Shown: piece after piece, positions 42,266 through 50,253 of the stretch
Layout of the letters: the number at the start of each line of letters is the position of its first letter
Numbering within the stretch: position 1 is the first letter of the stretch
Position numbers and translations under genes: made by a program
Notes under the pieces: generated by a model
What the model was told of the DNA's origin: nothing
Database searches by the model: none
The model's input: the letters and a program-made list of their open reading frames with translations, nothing else
From: Falsiroseomonas sp051860665
Lineage (GTDB): Bacteria; Pseudomonadota; Alphaproteobacteria; Acetobacterales; Acetobacteraceae
NCBI RefSeq assembly: GCF_051860665.1
Contig: NZ_JBHYDM010000005.1
Span: 62,001 to 126,000, forward strand
Length of the DNA: 64,000 nucleotides
Direction: 5' to 3'

Positions 42266-42631
42266 GTGGAGCCCCCCGCCCTGCCACGCCCTGCTGTCCT
42301 GATGCTTTTCGTGGCCCTCGGGGCCTGCACCTCCGCCAGCCCGGTGGCGGAGCTGGCACCCGGCATCCATGGGCTGACGACCCATGCCAGCACCGCCGCT
42401 ACCGCGGCGCGCCTGGGGGTGGAGCGGGCGCGGCAGTTCTGCGCAGCCCAGGGCCGGGGCTTCGAGGCGACGCGCAGCGAGATCGGCGCGCGGGACTATA
42501 AGATCGCCTTCCGCTGCCCGCGGGCGGAGGGACTGCCGGCGGCGACCTTGGCGCAGCCGAACCTGGCACAGCCGGTCCTGGCGCCGAGCCCGCTGCCGCC
42601 ACCGCCCGCGGCGACTGGCGACCTCTACTAG
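42266..42631 (+). CDS. Putative lipoprotein (121 aa)
   Basis: From GTG 42266 the N-terminus is VEPPALPRPAVLMLFVALGA, followed by the lipobox Cys (LGAC) at residue 21 and then TSASPVAELAPGIHGL. This would anchor a small mature protein in the outer membrane. The mature part has two further Cys, in RARQFCAAQG and IAFRCPRAEG, and ends with a Pro/Leu/Gln-rich tail (LAQPNLAQPVLAPSPLPPPP). ATG 42302 is an alternative but would leave only a minimal signal. It is directly after malate synthase, 44 bases away, yet I see no functional link. I recognise no family. Relatives with the pattern ARxFC are common small secreted proteins. Confidence 0.65.
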   Translation: MEPPALPRPAVLMLFVALGACTSASPVAELAPGIHGLTTHASTAATAARLGVERARQFCAAQGRGFEATRSEIGARDYKIAFRCPRAEGLPAATLAQPNLAQPVLAPSPLPPPPAATGDLY

Positions 42632-42823
42632 ACTCCTCGCCTCCCGACATCGCGCGAAGGAACCCGCCCGGCCCTGCGCCATTGAAGACCAGGCGGCGGC
42701 CCGATTATTGCCTGCGGCCTCTGTTGCCTAAGGTTTCGCCGGCCGCCCCGGCGGCTTTGGTCGGCGGCGGAGTTGTTCTAGAAGCGATGGTCCTGCGGCG
42801 GGCGGCCAGAGACGGGTGGATGG

Positions 42824-43816
42824 ATGGCGGACGAGGACTGGAACATCCCTGAGGACTCCCGGCCGGACCCGGCCGATTACAGCTTCGACCTGCCCCGCGC
42901 CCTGGCCTCCGTGGTCAGCCTGAAGACGCGCGTGCCGGCCGATGCCTTCTCCGCCCGCACCCTGGGGACGGAGCGCGAGGGCAGCGGCGTGGTGATCCGC
43001 GAGGACGGGCTGGTGCTGACCATCGGCTACCTGATCGGCGAGGCCGACAGCATCTGGATCAAGACCGCCGCCGGCCGCGTCGTGCCCGGCCATGCGCTCG
43101 CCTATGATTTCGAGACCGGCTTCGGCCTGGTGCAGGCGCTGGGCCGGCTGGAGGCGCCGGCCATGCCGCTCGGCGCCGCCGCCCTGCCGGATGCCGGCGT
43201 GCAGACCGTGCTGGCCGCCGCCCCGCAGACCGGCCGCGCCGCCGCCGGGGGTGGCGCGTTGGCCTGCTCCGTGGTGGCGAAGGAGCCTTTTGCCGGCTAC
43301 TGGGAATATCTGCTGGAGGAGGCGCTGTTCACCGCACCAGCCCATCCCTCCTGGGGCGGGGCGGGGCTGATCGGGCCGGATGGCACGCTGCTCGGCATCG
43401 GGTCGCTGGTGCTGCAGCATCGCGATGCGAAGGGGCGCAAGCTGGACCTGAACCTGGTCGTGCCGATCGGCCTGCTGCACCCCATCCTGGACGACCTGCT
43501 GGCCTATGGCCGCGTCAACAAGCCGCCGCGGCCCTGGCTCGGCCTTTATTGCGCGGATCAGGAGGAGGGCGTGGTGGTCGCCTCGGTCGCCGCGCGGGGT
43601 CCCGCCGAACGCGCCGGCATCCGCCCGGGCGACCGCATCCTCGGCCTGGACGACAGCGAGGCGCCGGACCTGGCCGGCCTGTGGCGCAGCCTCTGGTCGC
43701 GCGGCCCGGCGGGGGTTTCGGTGAATGTGGCGGCGGAGCGGGACGGACGGCGGCTGGTGCTGCCGGTGGTGAGTGCGGATCGCAGCAGCTTCCTGAAGGC
43801 CCCGCGGCTGCATTGA
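42824..43816 (+). CDS. HtrA-like protein with PDZ domain and lost catalytic triad (330 aa)
   Basis: The chymotrypsin-like domain of the DegP/HtrA family spans about residues 25-225 and a PDZ domain about 236-320 (PWLGLYCADQEEGVVVASVA, GPAERAGIRPGDRILGLDD). Aligning the motifs shows all three catalytic residues replaced. At the His motif (TNNH in active enzymes) stands TIGY, so Tyr69. At the Asp motif (TDIALL) stands TGFGL, so Gly99. At GNSGGPL stands SWGGAGL, so Gly178. There is no signal peptide, so it is probably cytoplasmic or membrane-peripheral. It is likely a non-catalytic scaffold or peptide-binding protein. The ATG at 42824 follows a purine-rich stretch. Confidence 0.8.
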   Translation: MADEDWNIPEDSRPDPADYSFDLPRALASVVSLKTRVPADAFSARTLGTEREGSGVVIREDGLVLTIGYLIGEADSIWIKTAAGRVVPGHALAYDFETGFGLVQALGRLEAPAMPLGAAALPDAGVQTVLAAAPQTGRAAAGGGALACSVVAKEPFAGYWEYLLEEALFTAPAHPSWGGAGLIGPDGTLLGIGSLVLQHRDAKGRKLDLNLVVPIGLLHPILDDLLAYGRVNKPPRPWLGLYCADQEEGVVVASVAARGPAERAGIRPGDRILGLDDSEAPDLAGLWRSLWSRGPAGVSVNVAAERDGRRLVLPVVSADRSSFLKAPRLH

Positions 43817-43838
43817 GCCGGCGCAGATCAATCGGAAG

Positions 43839-43867
43839 TTGTTGCGCTTCCTCCAGCAGTTGATAAA
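43839..43867 (+). promoter_or_regulatory. Putative promoter for the 98-residue orphan gene
   Basis: TTGTTG (43839-43844) and GATAAA (43862-43867) are 17 bases apart, within an AT-richer island 31-59 bases before the ATG. GTGAGG lies at a ribosome-site distance from the start. The match to the sigma70 consensus is moderate. Confidence 0.35.
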
Positions 43868-43897
43868 GTGGTGCTGACGGTTTCGTGAGGTCAGCCG

Positions 43898-44194
43898 ATG
43901 CTGGATACCCAGTCGACGGAGCTCGAAGCCCGCCCCTGCGGGTATGAGGCGGAACGATGGGCGGAGCACGCCGCGCCGCGCCACGCGGACCCGGCGGCGG
44001 ATCGCGCGCCGGATGGGCGCGGCGATACGGAGCTCGGCTTCTCCACCCTCTCGCCGGCGGATGCACTCGACCAGGCGGTGGCCGCCCTGGCGCGGCGCTT
44101 CCCGGGCCGCGCGCACCGGCTGCTGCGCAGCGGCACCCTGCCGGTGACGCCGGTGGAAGTCGGGCGCTATTTTGCCGAGGTCGGACCCATCTGA
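43898..44194 (+). CDS. Hypothetical protein (98 aa)
   Basis: The protein starts MLDTQSTELEARPCGYEAER, has a charged middle (HADPAADRAPDGRGD) and a helical C-terminal half: FSTLSPADALDQAVAALARR, FPGRAHRLLRSGTLPVTPVE. Codon use (almost all third positions G or C), its own promoter-like sequence and GAGG 9 bases before the ATG suggest a real gene. No signal peptide, membrane helix or known family is evident. It lies 6 bases from the end of the convergent fused dehydrogenase. Nothing links it to a process. Confidence 0.55.
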   Translation: MLDTQSTELEARPCGYEAERWAEHAAPRHADPAADRAPDGRGDTELGFSTLSPADALDQAVAALARRFPGRAHRLLRSGTLPVTPVEVGRYFAEVGPI

Positions 44195-44200
44195 AGGGCC

Positions 44201-47068
44201 TCAGAACCGGTTTGGCGAGAAGGCGCGCCCGGCCCCGGTGCGCCCGCTTATGCCATCGGCCACCAGCCGCCCGGCCACGGGGCCCAGCGTCCAGCCATTG
44301 AAGGTCACCGCATGGTGCAGGCCGGGCACCCTCCTGTCCGCGCCCAGGATGGGGCCCGGCACCTGCACGTTCAGGCCGGTCCAGGCGCGGATGACATGCA
44401 GCCCGGCCAGCGCCGGCAGCACCGTGCCGGCGACGAAGAGATTGCCCTCGATGGAGGGCCGCAGGTTGCGCGGGCGGCCCGAGCCGTCCAGCACGCCGGG
44501 CCAGGCGCCGCCGAGGACCAGATGCCCGGCATCGCCCTGCTTGGCCGAGAGGTGCCGGCTGCCATGCAGCACCAGGTGGCGCATGATCTCGCCGCCCGCC
44601 GCCTCCGTCACCATCACCTGCTGCACCGCCGCCCCCACCGGGATCGGCGCGCCCAGCATCCGGGAGAATTCCCCGGCCCAGGGGCCGGCGGCATTCACCA
44701 CCTGGCCGGCGCGGATCACGCCGCCCGCCGCCGTCTCCGCCCGGAAGCCCGTGCCCTCCCGCGCGATGGCCGCGATGGTGGTATGGCCGCGCACGGTTGC
44801 GCCGGCCCGCTGCACCAGGGCGAGCAGCGCCGAAAGGCCGCGCAGCGGGTCCATCTGGCCCTCGGGCGCGCAGAAGGCCGCGCCGGCGAAACCGGGCGCC
44901 AGATAGGGCGCGACGGACATCAGCTCATTCGCGCCCAGCAACCGGCTGTCCACGCCGAAGGCGCGTTCCATCGCCACCTTGGCTTCCAGCCGGCGAAGCT
45001 CCTCCGCCGTCTCGACCAGCATGATGCCGCCCTCGGTGCGGATGCCGAGGGATTCGCCCGCCTCCGCCGCGATCTCCCGCCATAGCGCGACGGAGGCCGG
45101 GCCGATGGTCAGCACCTGGGCGGCGGCGCTTTCCGGGCCTTCCTCGGCGCCGGCGCTGTCATAGGCATGCAGCTGGATATGCAGGCTGCCGGCATTGCCG
45201 GTGGTGGCGCCCTGCCCGGGCTCGCCGCGCTCGGCGACAATCACCGACAGGCCTTCGCGGGCGCAATAGAGCGCGGTGGACAGGCCGAGCGCGCCGCCGC
45301 CCACCACCAGCACGTCGCAGGCCTCGGCCGGGCCGGTGGCGGGGGTGTGGTGGGTGGGCAGGATGGGGCGCGGGATGGCGCTGGGGCCCTCCAGCCATTC
45401 CGGCTTCTCCATGGCGAGCGCCAAGGCCGGCACCGGCTTCAGCGGCGCGCGGGGGGCGGCGAAGCCCGCTTCCTCCGAGGCGCCGACGATGCGGGCGACC
45501 GTCGCGCCGCACATCCGGCCCTGGCAGCGGCCCATGCCGGCGCGCGTCGCCTTCTTCACCGCGCCGAGCGATTCCGCGCCCGCCGCCATGGCCGCGCGCA
45601 GCGTGCCGGCCGAGACCTCCTCGCAGCGGCAGACCGTGGTGCTGTCCGCCAGGCTGCGCGCATCGAATTCCGGCACGGCGAAGAAGCGCCACAGCGCGTC
45701 CTGGAAGCCCACCGCGCGGGCCAGGGCACGGCGGCTGGCGGTATCGTCCGGCAGGCCCGGACGCAGATCGCGCGCCGCCGCCAGCCCGGCCAGCCGGCCG
45801 CGCGCCAAGGCGATGCGCGCGCCACCCACCTGCGCGCCATCCCCCACCGCAAAGATTTCCGCAATGCTGGTGCGGCCGTCCGCGTCGGTGACCGTCTCCA
45901 GCCGGCCGAGGCCGCTATCGACGAAGCGATGGCTGCAGCCGAGCGCGCGGGCCAGGCCCGTCTCGGGCTGGAAGCCGAGGTTCAGGGCCAGCGCATCGGC
46001 CACGAGGCGGATCTCGCCCTTGGGCGTGCTGGCGCGCAGCGCGGTGAACTGGCCCTCGCCTTCCGCCGCCAGGGGCCGGGCGCCCCAGATCACCGGCACG
46101 CCGGCGCGCTTCAGCAACGCCAGGTAGCGCGCCCCGTCCCAGGCCAGGTCCGGCGCCCCCGCGGCCAGCCGCAGCGCCTGGCGCACGCCGCGAAAGCCGG
46201 GAAAGGGCGCGGCTTCCAGCACCGCCACCACCTGCACGCCGCCCTCCACCAATTCGCAGGCGAGTTGCAGGTTCAGCGGGCCATTGCCGGCGATCACCAC
46301 GCGGTCCCCGGGCGAGACGCGATTCGCCCGCGCCAGCGTCTGCAGGCAGCCCGTGGTCATCACCCCCGGCAGGGTCCAGCCGGGAATCGGCACCGGGCGT
46401 TCATGCGACCCCGCCGCGATCACCAGCCGCTTCGGCCGGAACACGACATTGCGGCCCTCGACCAGCGCCGCGATCTCATCGGCCGCAAACCCGCCCCAGA
46501 CGGTCGCACCGAAGCGGAAATCGACGCCCGCGGCGATGGCGCGCGCGCGCATCTCGGCGCCCTGGCGGAACTGCCGGTCCGGCGCCGCATGGGCATGGCT
46601 GGCGGCGAGCGGCTTGAGGTACTGGCCGCCAGGTGCATCGCGCTCATCCAGCGCCACCACATGGCAGCCCGCCTCCGCCGCCGCGATGGCGGCCGAGAGG
46701 CCGGCGGGGCCGGCGCCCACCACCAGCAGGTCGCAGCCGATGGCCTCGGCCTGCGCATGTGGGGCGGGCGCCAGCGGCGCGGGCTGCGCGGGCGTGGCGC
46801 GCTGCACCACCATGCCTGGCGTCACCTTCGCCAGGCAGGCGCGCTGATTCGCGCGGCCATCGATGGTGACGAGGCAATCGAAGCAGGCGCCCATGCCGCA
46901 ATGCAGCCCGCGCGGCGCGCCGGACTGCGTATACCGCAGCGTCAGCTCACCCGCGGCGGACAGCGCGGCCGCCACCGTCTCTCCATAGAGCGCGGGAATC
47001 GGGCGCCCCTCGAAGGTGATGCCCACCGCTTCGGCAGAAGGCGTGATGGCGGCATGGGTGAGGCGCAT
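44201..47068 (-). CDS. Three-in-one amine/D-amino-acid dehydrogenase: Fer2 + FAD/NAD oxidoreductase + BFD-like + DAO domains (955 aa)
   Basis: The chain joins what are normally three subunits (HcnA/B/C, OoxA/B or LhpB/E/F type). Residues 10-85 hold a 2Fe-2S domain with Cys57, 62, 65 and 78. Residues 110-430 are a pyridine-nucleotide-type flavoprotein (DLLVVGAGPAGLSAAIAAAE). Residues 478-525 are a BFD-like cluster domain with Cys480, 482, 515 and 520. Residues 584-935 are a DAO-type FAD oxidase (DVLVVGGGALGLSTALYCAR). With the divergent DHDPS-family gene and amino-acid ABC genes, the best fit is oxidation of cis-4-hydroxy-D-proline at the membrane. Octopine-like substrates remain possible. The ATG at 47068 diverges 68 bases from the lyase. 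Confidence 0.85.
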   Translation of the reverse strand: MRLTHAAITPSAEAVGITFEGRPIPALYGETVAAALSAAGELTLRYTQSGAPRGLHCGMGACFDCLVTIDGRANQRACLAKVTPGMVVQRATPAQPAPLAPAPHAQAEAIGCDLLVVGAGPAGLSAAIAAAEAGCHVVALDERDAPGGQYLKPLAASHAHAAPDRQFRQGAEMRARAIAAGVDFRFGATVWGGFAADEIAALVEGRNVVFRPKRLVIAAGSHERPVPIPGWTLPGVMTTGCLQTLARANRVSPGDRVVIAGNGPLNLQLACELVEGGVQVVAVLEAAPFPGFRGVRQALRLAAGAPDLAWDGARYLALLKRAGVPVIWGARPLAAEGEGQFTALRASTPKGEIRLVADALALNLGFQPETGLARALGCSHRFVDSGLGRLETVTDADGRTSIAEIFAVGDGAQVGGARIALARGRLAGLAAARDLRPGLPDDTASRRALARAVGFQDALWRFFAVPEFDARSLADSTTVCRCEEVSAGTLRAAMAAGAESLGAVKKATRAGMGRCQGRMCGATVARIVGASEEAGFAAPRAPLKPVPALALAMEKPEWLEGPSAIPRPILPTHHTPATGPAEACDVLVVGGGALGLSTALYCAREGLSVIVAERGEPGQGATTGNAGSLHIQLHAYDSAGAEEGPESAAAQVLTIGPASVALWREIAAEAGESLGIRTEGGIMLVETAEELRRLEAKVAMERAFGVDSRLLGANELMSVAPYLAPGFAGAAFCAPEGQMDPLRGLSALLALVQRAGATVRGHTTIAAIAREGTGFRAETAAGGVIRAGQVVNAAGPWAGEFSRMLGAPIPVGAAVQQVMVTEAAGGEIMRHLVLHGSRHLSAKQGDAGHLVLGGAWPGVLDGSGRPRNLRPSIEGNLFVAGTVLPALAGLHVIRAWTGLNVQVPGPILGADRRVPGLHHAVTFNGWTLGPVAGRLVADGISGRTGAGRAFSPNRF

Positions 47069-47136
47069 GGGATGGGCTTGATGCTTTCACGGAAAGGCGC
47101 ATGGATGTCGCCCTTTCGCGAAGTGGGAGCAACCCA

Positions 47137-48048
47137 ATGGCCGTCAAGAAATTCCGCGGCTGCTACACGGTCCTGATCACGCCTTTCACCGAGGGTGGCG
47201 AGGCCGTCGACCTGAAGGCGCTGGAGCGGCTTGTGGAATTCCAGATCCGCGAAGGTATACGCGGACTCATCCCGCTGGGCTCCACCGGCGAGTTCCTGTC
47301 GGTCTCGCCGGAGGAACGCACCGCCATCGTCGAGACTGTGGTGAAGACCGCCGCCGGCCGCGTGCCCGTGCTGATCGGCACCGGCGCGGAGGATACGCGC
47401 GAGGTGGTGCGCACCTCGAAGGAGGCGGAGGCGCTCGGCGCCGATGGCGTGATGATCATCCCGCCCTTCTATTCCGTGCCGACCGAGGACGAGCTCTATG
47501 TCCACTACAAGAAGGTGGCGGATGCCATCGGCATCCCGATCATGGTCTACAACAATCCCGCCACGGCGAATGTGGACCTGACGCCCAGGATCCTGGCGCG
47601 GCTCGCGACCATCGAGAGCTGCCTCTACGTGAAGGAGAGCACGCTGGAGGTGACGCGCGTGCGCGACATCGTCGATCTCTGCGGCGACCGCATGGAGGTC
47701 TTTGCGGGCGTGCTGGGTTACGAGAGCGCCTGGCTCGGCGCCATCGGCTGGGTCGCGGTCTGCTCGAACCTCGCGCCAAAACTGTCGACGGAGATGTTCC
47801 ACGCGGCGGCCTTCGACAAGGACATGGACAAGGCCCTGCCGCTGTACCGGAAGCTGATGCCGCTGCTGCCCTTCGTCGGCGGGCCGCGCTATGTCTCCGG
47901 CACCAAGGCGGGTTTCCGACTCATGGGCATGCCGATGGGCGATCCGCGGCCGCCGCGGCTGCCCTTGCCGGGCGCCGATACCGCACAGCTCAGCGCGGTG
48001 CTGCAGCATCTGGGCCTGCTCGCCGAGGGTGCGCGCCAGGCCGCCTGA
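47137..48048 (+). CDS. DHDPS/N-acetylneuraminate lyase family protein, likely pyrroline-4-hydroxy-2-carboxylate deaminase-type (303 aa)
   Basis: The class I aldolase barrel carries the Schiff-base Lys166 in CLYVKESTLEVTRV and the Tyr138 of PIMVYNNPATANVDL; the substrate-carboxylate loop is LIPLGSTGEFLSVSPEER. In hydroxyproline-degrading bacteria a DHDPS-family deaminase turns delta1-pyrroline-4-hydroxy-2-carboxylate into 2-oxoglutarate semialdehyde, and its gene lies beside the D-hydroxyproline dehydrogenase, as here. The start is ATG 47137 with GGGAG upstream; an in-frame ATG at 47101 would add an unlikely leader. It is in the same direction as the ABC receptor and permease. Dihydrodipicolinate synthase proper is less likely given the context. 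Confidence 0.85.
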   Translation: MAVKKFRGCYTVLITPFTEGGEAVDLKALERLVEFQIREGIRGLIPLGSTGEFLSVSPEERTAIVETVVKTAAGRVPVLIGTGAEDTREVVRTSKEAEALGADGVMIIPPFYSVPTEDELYVHYKKVADAIGIPIMVYNNPATANVDLTPRILARLATIESCLYVKESTLEVTRVRDIVDLCGDRMEVFAGVLGYESAWLGAIGWVAVCSNLAPKLSTEMFHAAAFDKDMDKALPLYRKLMPLLPFVGGPRYVSGTKAGFRLMGMPMGDPRPPRLPLPGADTAQLSAVLQHLGLLAEGARQAA

Positions 48049-48082
48049 CGTCTTCCACACATCAGACAGGGATCTTCAAAAC

Positions 48083-48922
48083 ATGCGTCGTCTCATCCTG
48101 GCCGCGGCACTCGCGGCCTTCGCCTCGCCGGCCTTCGCGCCCATCGCTTCGGCACAGGCGCCCGCCGGCTGCACGCCGCGCGTCGCCAACTCGGAACTGG
48201 TGAAGCCGGGCACGCTGATCATGTCGATCAACCCGACGCTGCCGCCGCTGCAATTCGTCAATGCGCAGGGGCAGCTGCAGGGGCTGCGCGTGGATCTCGG
48301 CGTGGAGATCGCGCGCCGCCTGTGCTTGACGCCGGAATGGGTGCGGATCGAATTCAGCGCGATGATCCCGGGCCTCGCGGCGCGGCGCTGGGACGTGATC
48401 AACAGCGGCACCTTCTTCACCCCGGCGCGCGCCGAGATCATGCAGATGCTGCGCTATGAGAATGCGGCCGTCGCCTTCTCCGCCGCGCGCGGCAATCCGC
48501 TGAACATCCGCAGCGTCGATGACCTGGCCGGCAAGGTGGTGGGCGTGGAGCTCGGCGGCTTCGAGGAATCCCGCACCCGCGCGCTAAGCGCCGACCTGGT
48601 GGCACGCGGCCTGCCCGCCATCACGATCCGCACCTTCGACAACTTCGCCATCGCGTTCCAGGCGCTGCGCGCCGGCCAGGTGCAGGCGGTGACGAGCGTG
48701 GATGCGGTGGCCGCCGAATACGACCAGCGCGGCGATTTCCCCCGCGTGCTGCACGGCCTCTTCCCGACGCCGGCCAGCCTCGCCATGCGGTCGCGCACAC
48801 TGGCGCAGGAAGTCGCCAAGGTGCTGACCGAGATGAAGGCGGATGGCAGCTACGACCGGCTGTTCGACCGCTACGGCGTGAGCAAGTACGAGGCGGGCTT
48901 CGAGGTTGTGGGCCCGCAGTAA
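48083..48922 (+). CDS. Amino-acid ABC transporter solute-binding protein, family 3 (279 aa)
   Basis: The periplasmic receptor has signal MRRLILAAALAAFASPAFAP and mature start CTPRVANSELVKPGTLIMSI. Segments FVNAQGQLQGLRVDLGVEIA, ARRWDVINSGTFFTPARAEI and LRAGQVQAVTSVDAVAAEYD belong to the polar amino-acid-binding family. The position behind the DHDPS-family gene (34 bases) and before a permease gene (68 bases) makes it part of one operon, presumably for import of hydroxyproline or a related imino acid. AGGGA lies about 11 bases before the ATG at 48083. A Cys near the mature N-terminus and another in RRLCLTPEWV may form a disulphide. Confidence 0.9.
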   Translation: MRRLILAAALAAFASPAFAPIASAQAPAGCTPRVANSELVKPGTLIMSINPTLPPLQFVNAQGQLQGLRVDLGVEIARRLCLTPEWVRIEFSAMIPGLAARRWDVINSGTFFTPARAEIMQMLRYENAAVAFSAARGNPLNIRSVDDLAGKVVGVELGGFEESRTRALSADLVARGLPAITIRTFDNFAIAFQALRAGQVQAVTSVDAVAAEYDQRGDFPRVLHGLFPTPASLAMRSRTLAQEVAKVLTEMKADGSYDRLFDRYGVSKYEAGFEVVGPQ

Positions 48923-48990
48923 GTGCGCATCTTCTGGCGGCCCGCGCTGACGGCGCGGGCCGAGCTGCGCGACGTTTGAAAGCCTGAATC

Positions 48991-49680
48991 ATGCATATCT
49001 GGTCCTGGCAGGGGTTCTTCGACTACCTGTTCAACCCCTTCCTGCTGCAGGGCGCGGTCACCACGCTGTGGCTGACCGCGGCCTCCCTGTTCTTCGGCCT
49101 GATCCTGGGCGTGGTGGTGGCGCTGCTGCGGCTGTCGGGCAACAAGTGGCTGGCGGCGATCGCCAGCTTCTATTGCTGGATCTTCCGCGGCACGCCGCTG
49201 CTGGTGCAGCTGCTGATCATCTATACGGGCCTGCCGCTTTTCGGCGTGCGCTTCAGCGTGACGCAGGCCGCATTGCTCGGCCTGGCGCTGAACGAGGCCG
49301 CCTATCTCAGCGAGATCGTGCGGTCCGGCATCTCCGCCGTCGGCCCCGGGCAGCGGGAGGCCGGGCTGGCGCTGGGGCTGAAGAAGATCCAGGTCTTCCG
49401 CACCATCATCTGGCCGCAGGCCTTCCGGATCATCATTCCGCCGCTGGGCAATTCGGTGAACGGGCTGCTGAAGACCACCTCGGTCGCCAGCGTGATCTCC
49501 ATGGAGGAGCTGCTGCGGCGGACGCAGATCCTGATCCAGGAGAAGTTCCTGGTGCTGGAATTGTTCCTGGCCGCGGCCTTCTGGTACCTGGTGATGACCA
49601 CGGTCTGGGACCTGGTGCAGCGCCAGCTGGAGAAGCGCTACGGCCGCGCCTACGCCAATACGGCGGCCGACCGGCGCTGA
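48991..49680 (+). CDS. Amino-acid ABC transporter permease, HisM/GlnP type (229 aa)
   Basis: The five-helix inner-membrane permease shows the HisMQ family pattern: GAVTTLWLTAASLFFGLILG, IFRGTPLLVQLLIIYTGLPL, and the EAA coupling loop in EAGLALGLKKIQVFRTIIWP (residues about 127-146), followed by ALGNSVNGLLKTTSVASVIS-like SLLKxTSL sequence. It pairs with the upstream receptor. The expected ATPase and a second permease are not in the window; the next gene is on the other strand, so the ATPase must be encoded elsewhere. ATG 48991 has no strong ribosome site, but the N-terminus MHIWSWQGFFDYLFNPFLL is typical. Confidence 0.92.
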   Translation: MHIWSWQGFFDYLFNPFLLQGAVTTLWLTAASLFFGLILGVVVALLRLSGNKWLAAIASFYCWIFRGTPLLVQLLIIYTGLPLFGVRFSVTQAALLGLALNEAAYLSEIVRSGISAVGPGQREAGLALGLKKIQVFRTIIWPQAFRIIIPPLGNSVNGLLKTTSVASVISMEELLRRTQILIQEKFLVLELFLAAAFWYLVMTTVWDLVQRQLEKRYGRAYANTAADRR

Positions 49681-49681
49681 G

Positions 49682-50161
49682 CTACAGCGTCCGCAGCAGC
49701 GCCGCCAGCTCCGGCTCCGCCACCAGCCCCGCGGCGGTGGCGGGGGTGACCAGGCGGCGCTCCCGCTCCCGCCGCTCCGGCCAATCCTGCAGCAGGCGGG
49801 CGACGCGCAGGCGATAGACCAGCACCTCGCAGGGCAGCAGCACGCCGCCGGGCTTGCGCTTCTGGTAGCCGAAGCGGCCGATGGGGTCGGGATCGGCCTC
49901 CCCCAGGATGCCGGCCTCCTCGAAGGCCTCCCGCGCCGCGCTGCGATGCGGCAGCTCGCCGGGCTCGATCCAGCCCTTGGGGATCACCCAGCGCCGGGTC
50001 TCACGGCTGGTCACCAGCACCACGCGCAGCGCGGCGCCCGTGCCGGTCAGCGGCAGGGCGGCGCATTGCCGGCGCAGATCGCCCGGCTTGCGCACAGCAC
50101 TCACCACCCCGCCTTCCAGCATCGGTCTTCGAATCCTTCCCGTCATGCGGCGAAATCGCAT
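49682..50161 (-). CDS. NUDIX hydrolase (up to 159 aa)
   Basis: The Nudix box reads GWIEPGELPHRSAAREAFEE followed by AGILG, with the Gly, the Glu of the REAFEE metal site and the downstream Glu all present. VVLVTSRETRRWVIPKGW is the typical lead strand, close to the diphosphoinositol-polyphosphate phosphohydrolase-like NUDIX group, so a nucleotide or polyphosphate pyrophosphohydrolase is expected. The start is uncertain: ATG 50161, 50146 and 50122 are in frame and none has a strong ribosome site. The conserved part begins near VRKPGDLRRQ, which favours 50122. It abuts the end of the convergent ABC permease gene. Confidence 0.85.
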   Translation of the reverse strand: MRFRRMTGRIRRPMLEGGVVSAVRKPGDLRRQCAALPLTGTGAALRVVLVTSRETRRWVIPKGWIEPGELPHRSAAREAFEEAGILGEADPDPIGRFGYQKRKPGGVLLPCEVLVYRLRVARLLQDWPERRERERRLVTPATAAGLVAEPELAALLRTL

Positions 50162-50253
50162 CGTGACGAGATGGAGAATCCGGCGCCGATTGTGAAGGCC
50201 TTATGAAGCCGCCATCAGATTTCACCTGGATGACTTGCAATGTCATGGAGGAG

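Noticed and set aside
42632..42823. Spacer before the HtrA-like gene as a possible short gene
   Set aside because: No frame with start, ribosome site and coding bias. I see nothing functional in it beyond a possible promoter.
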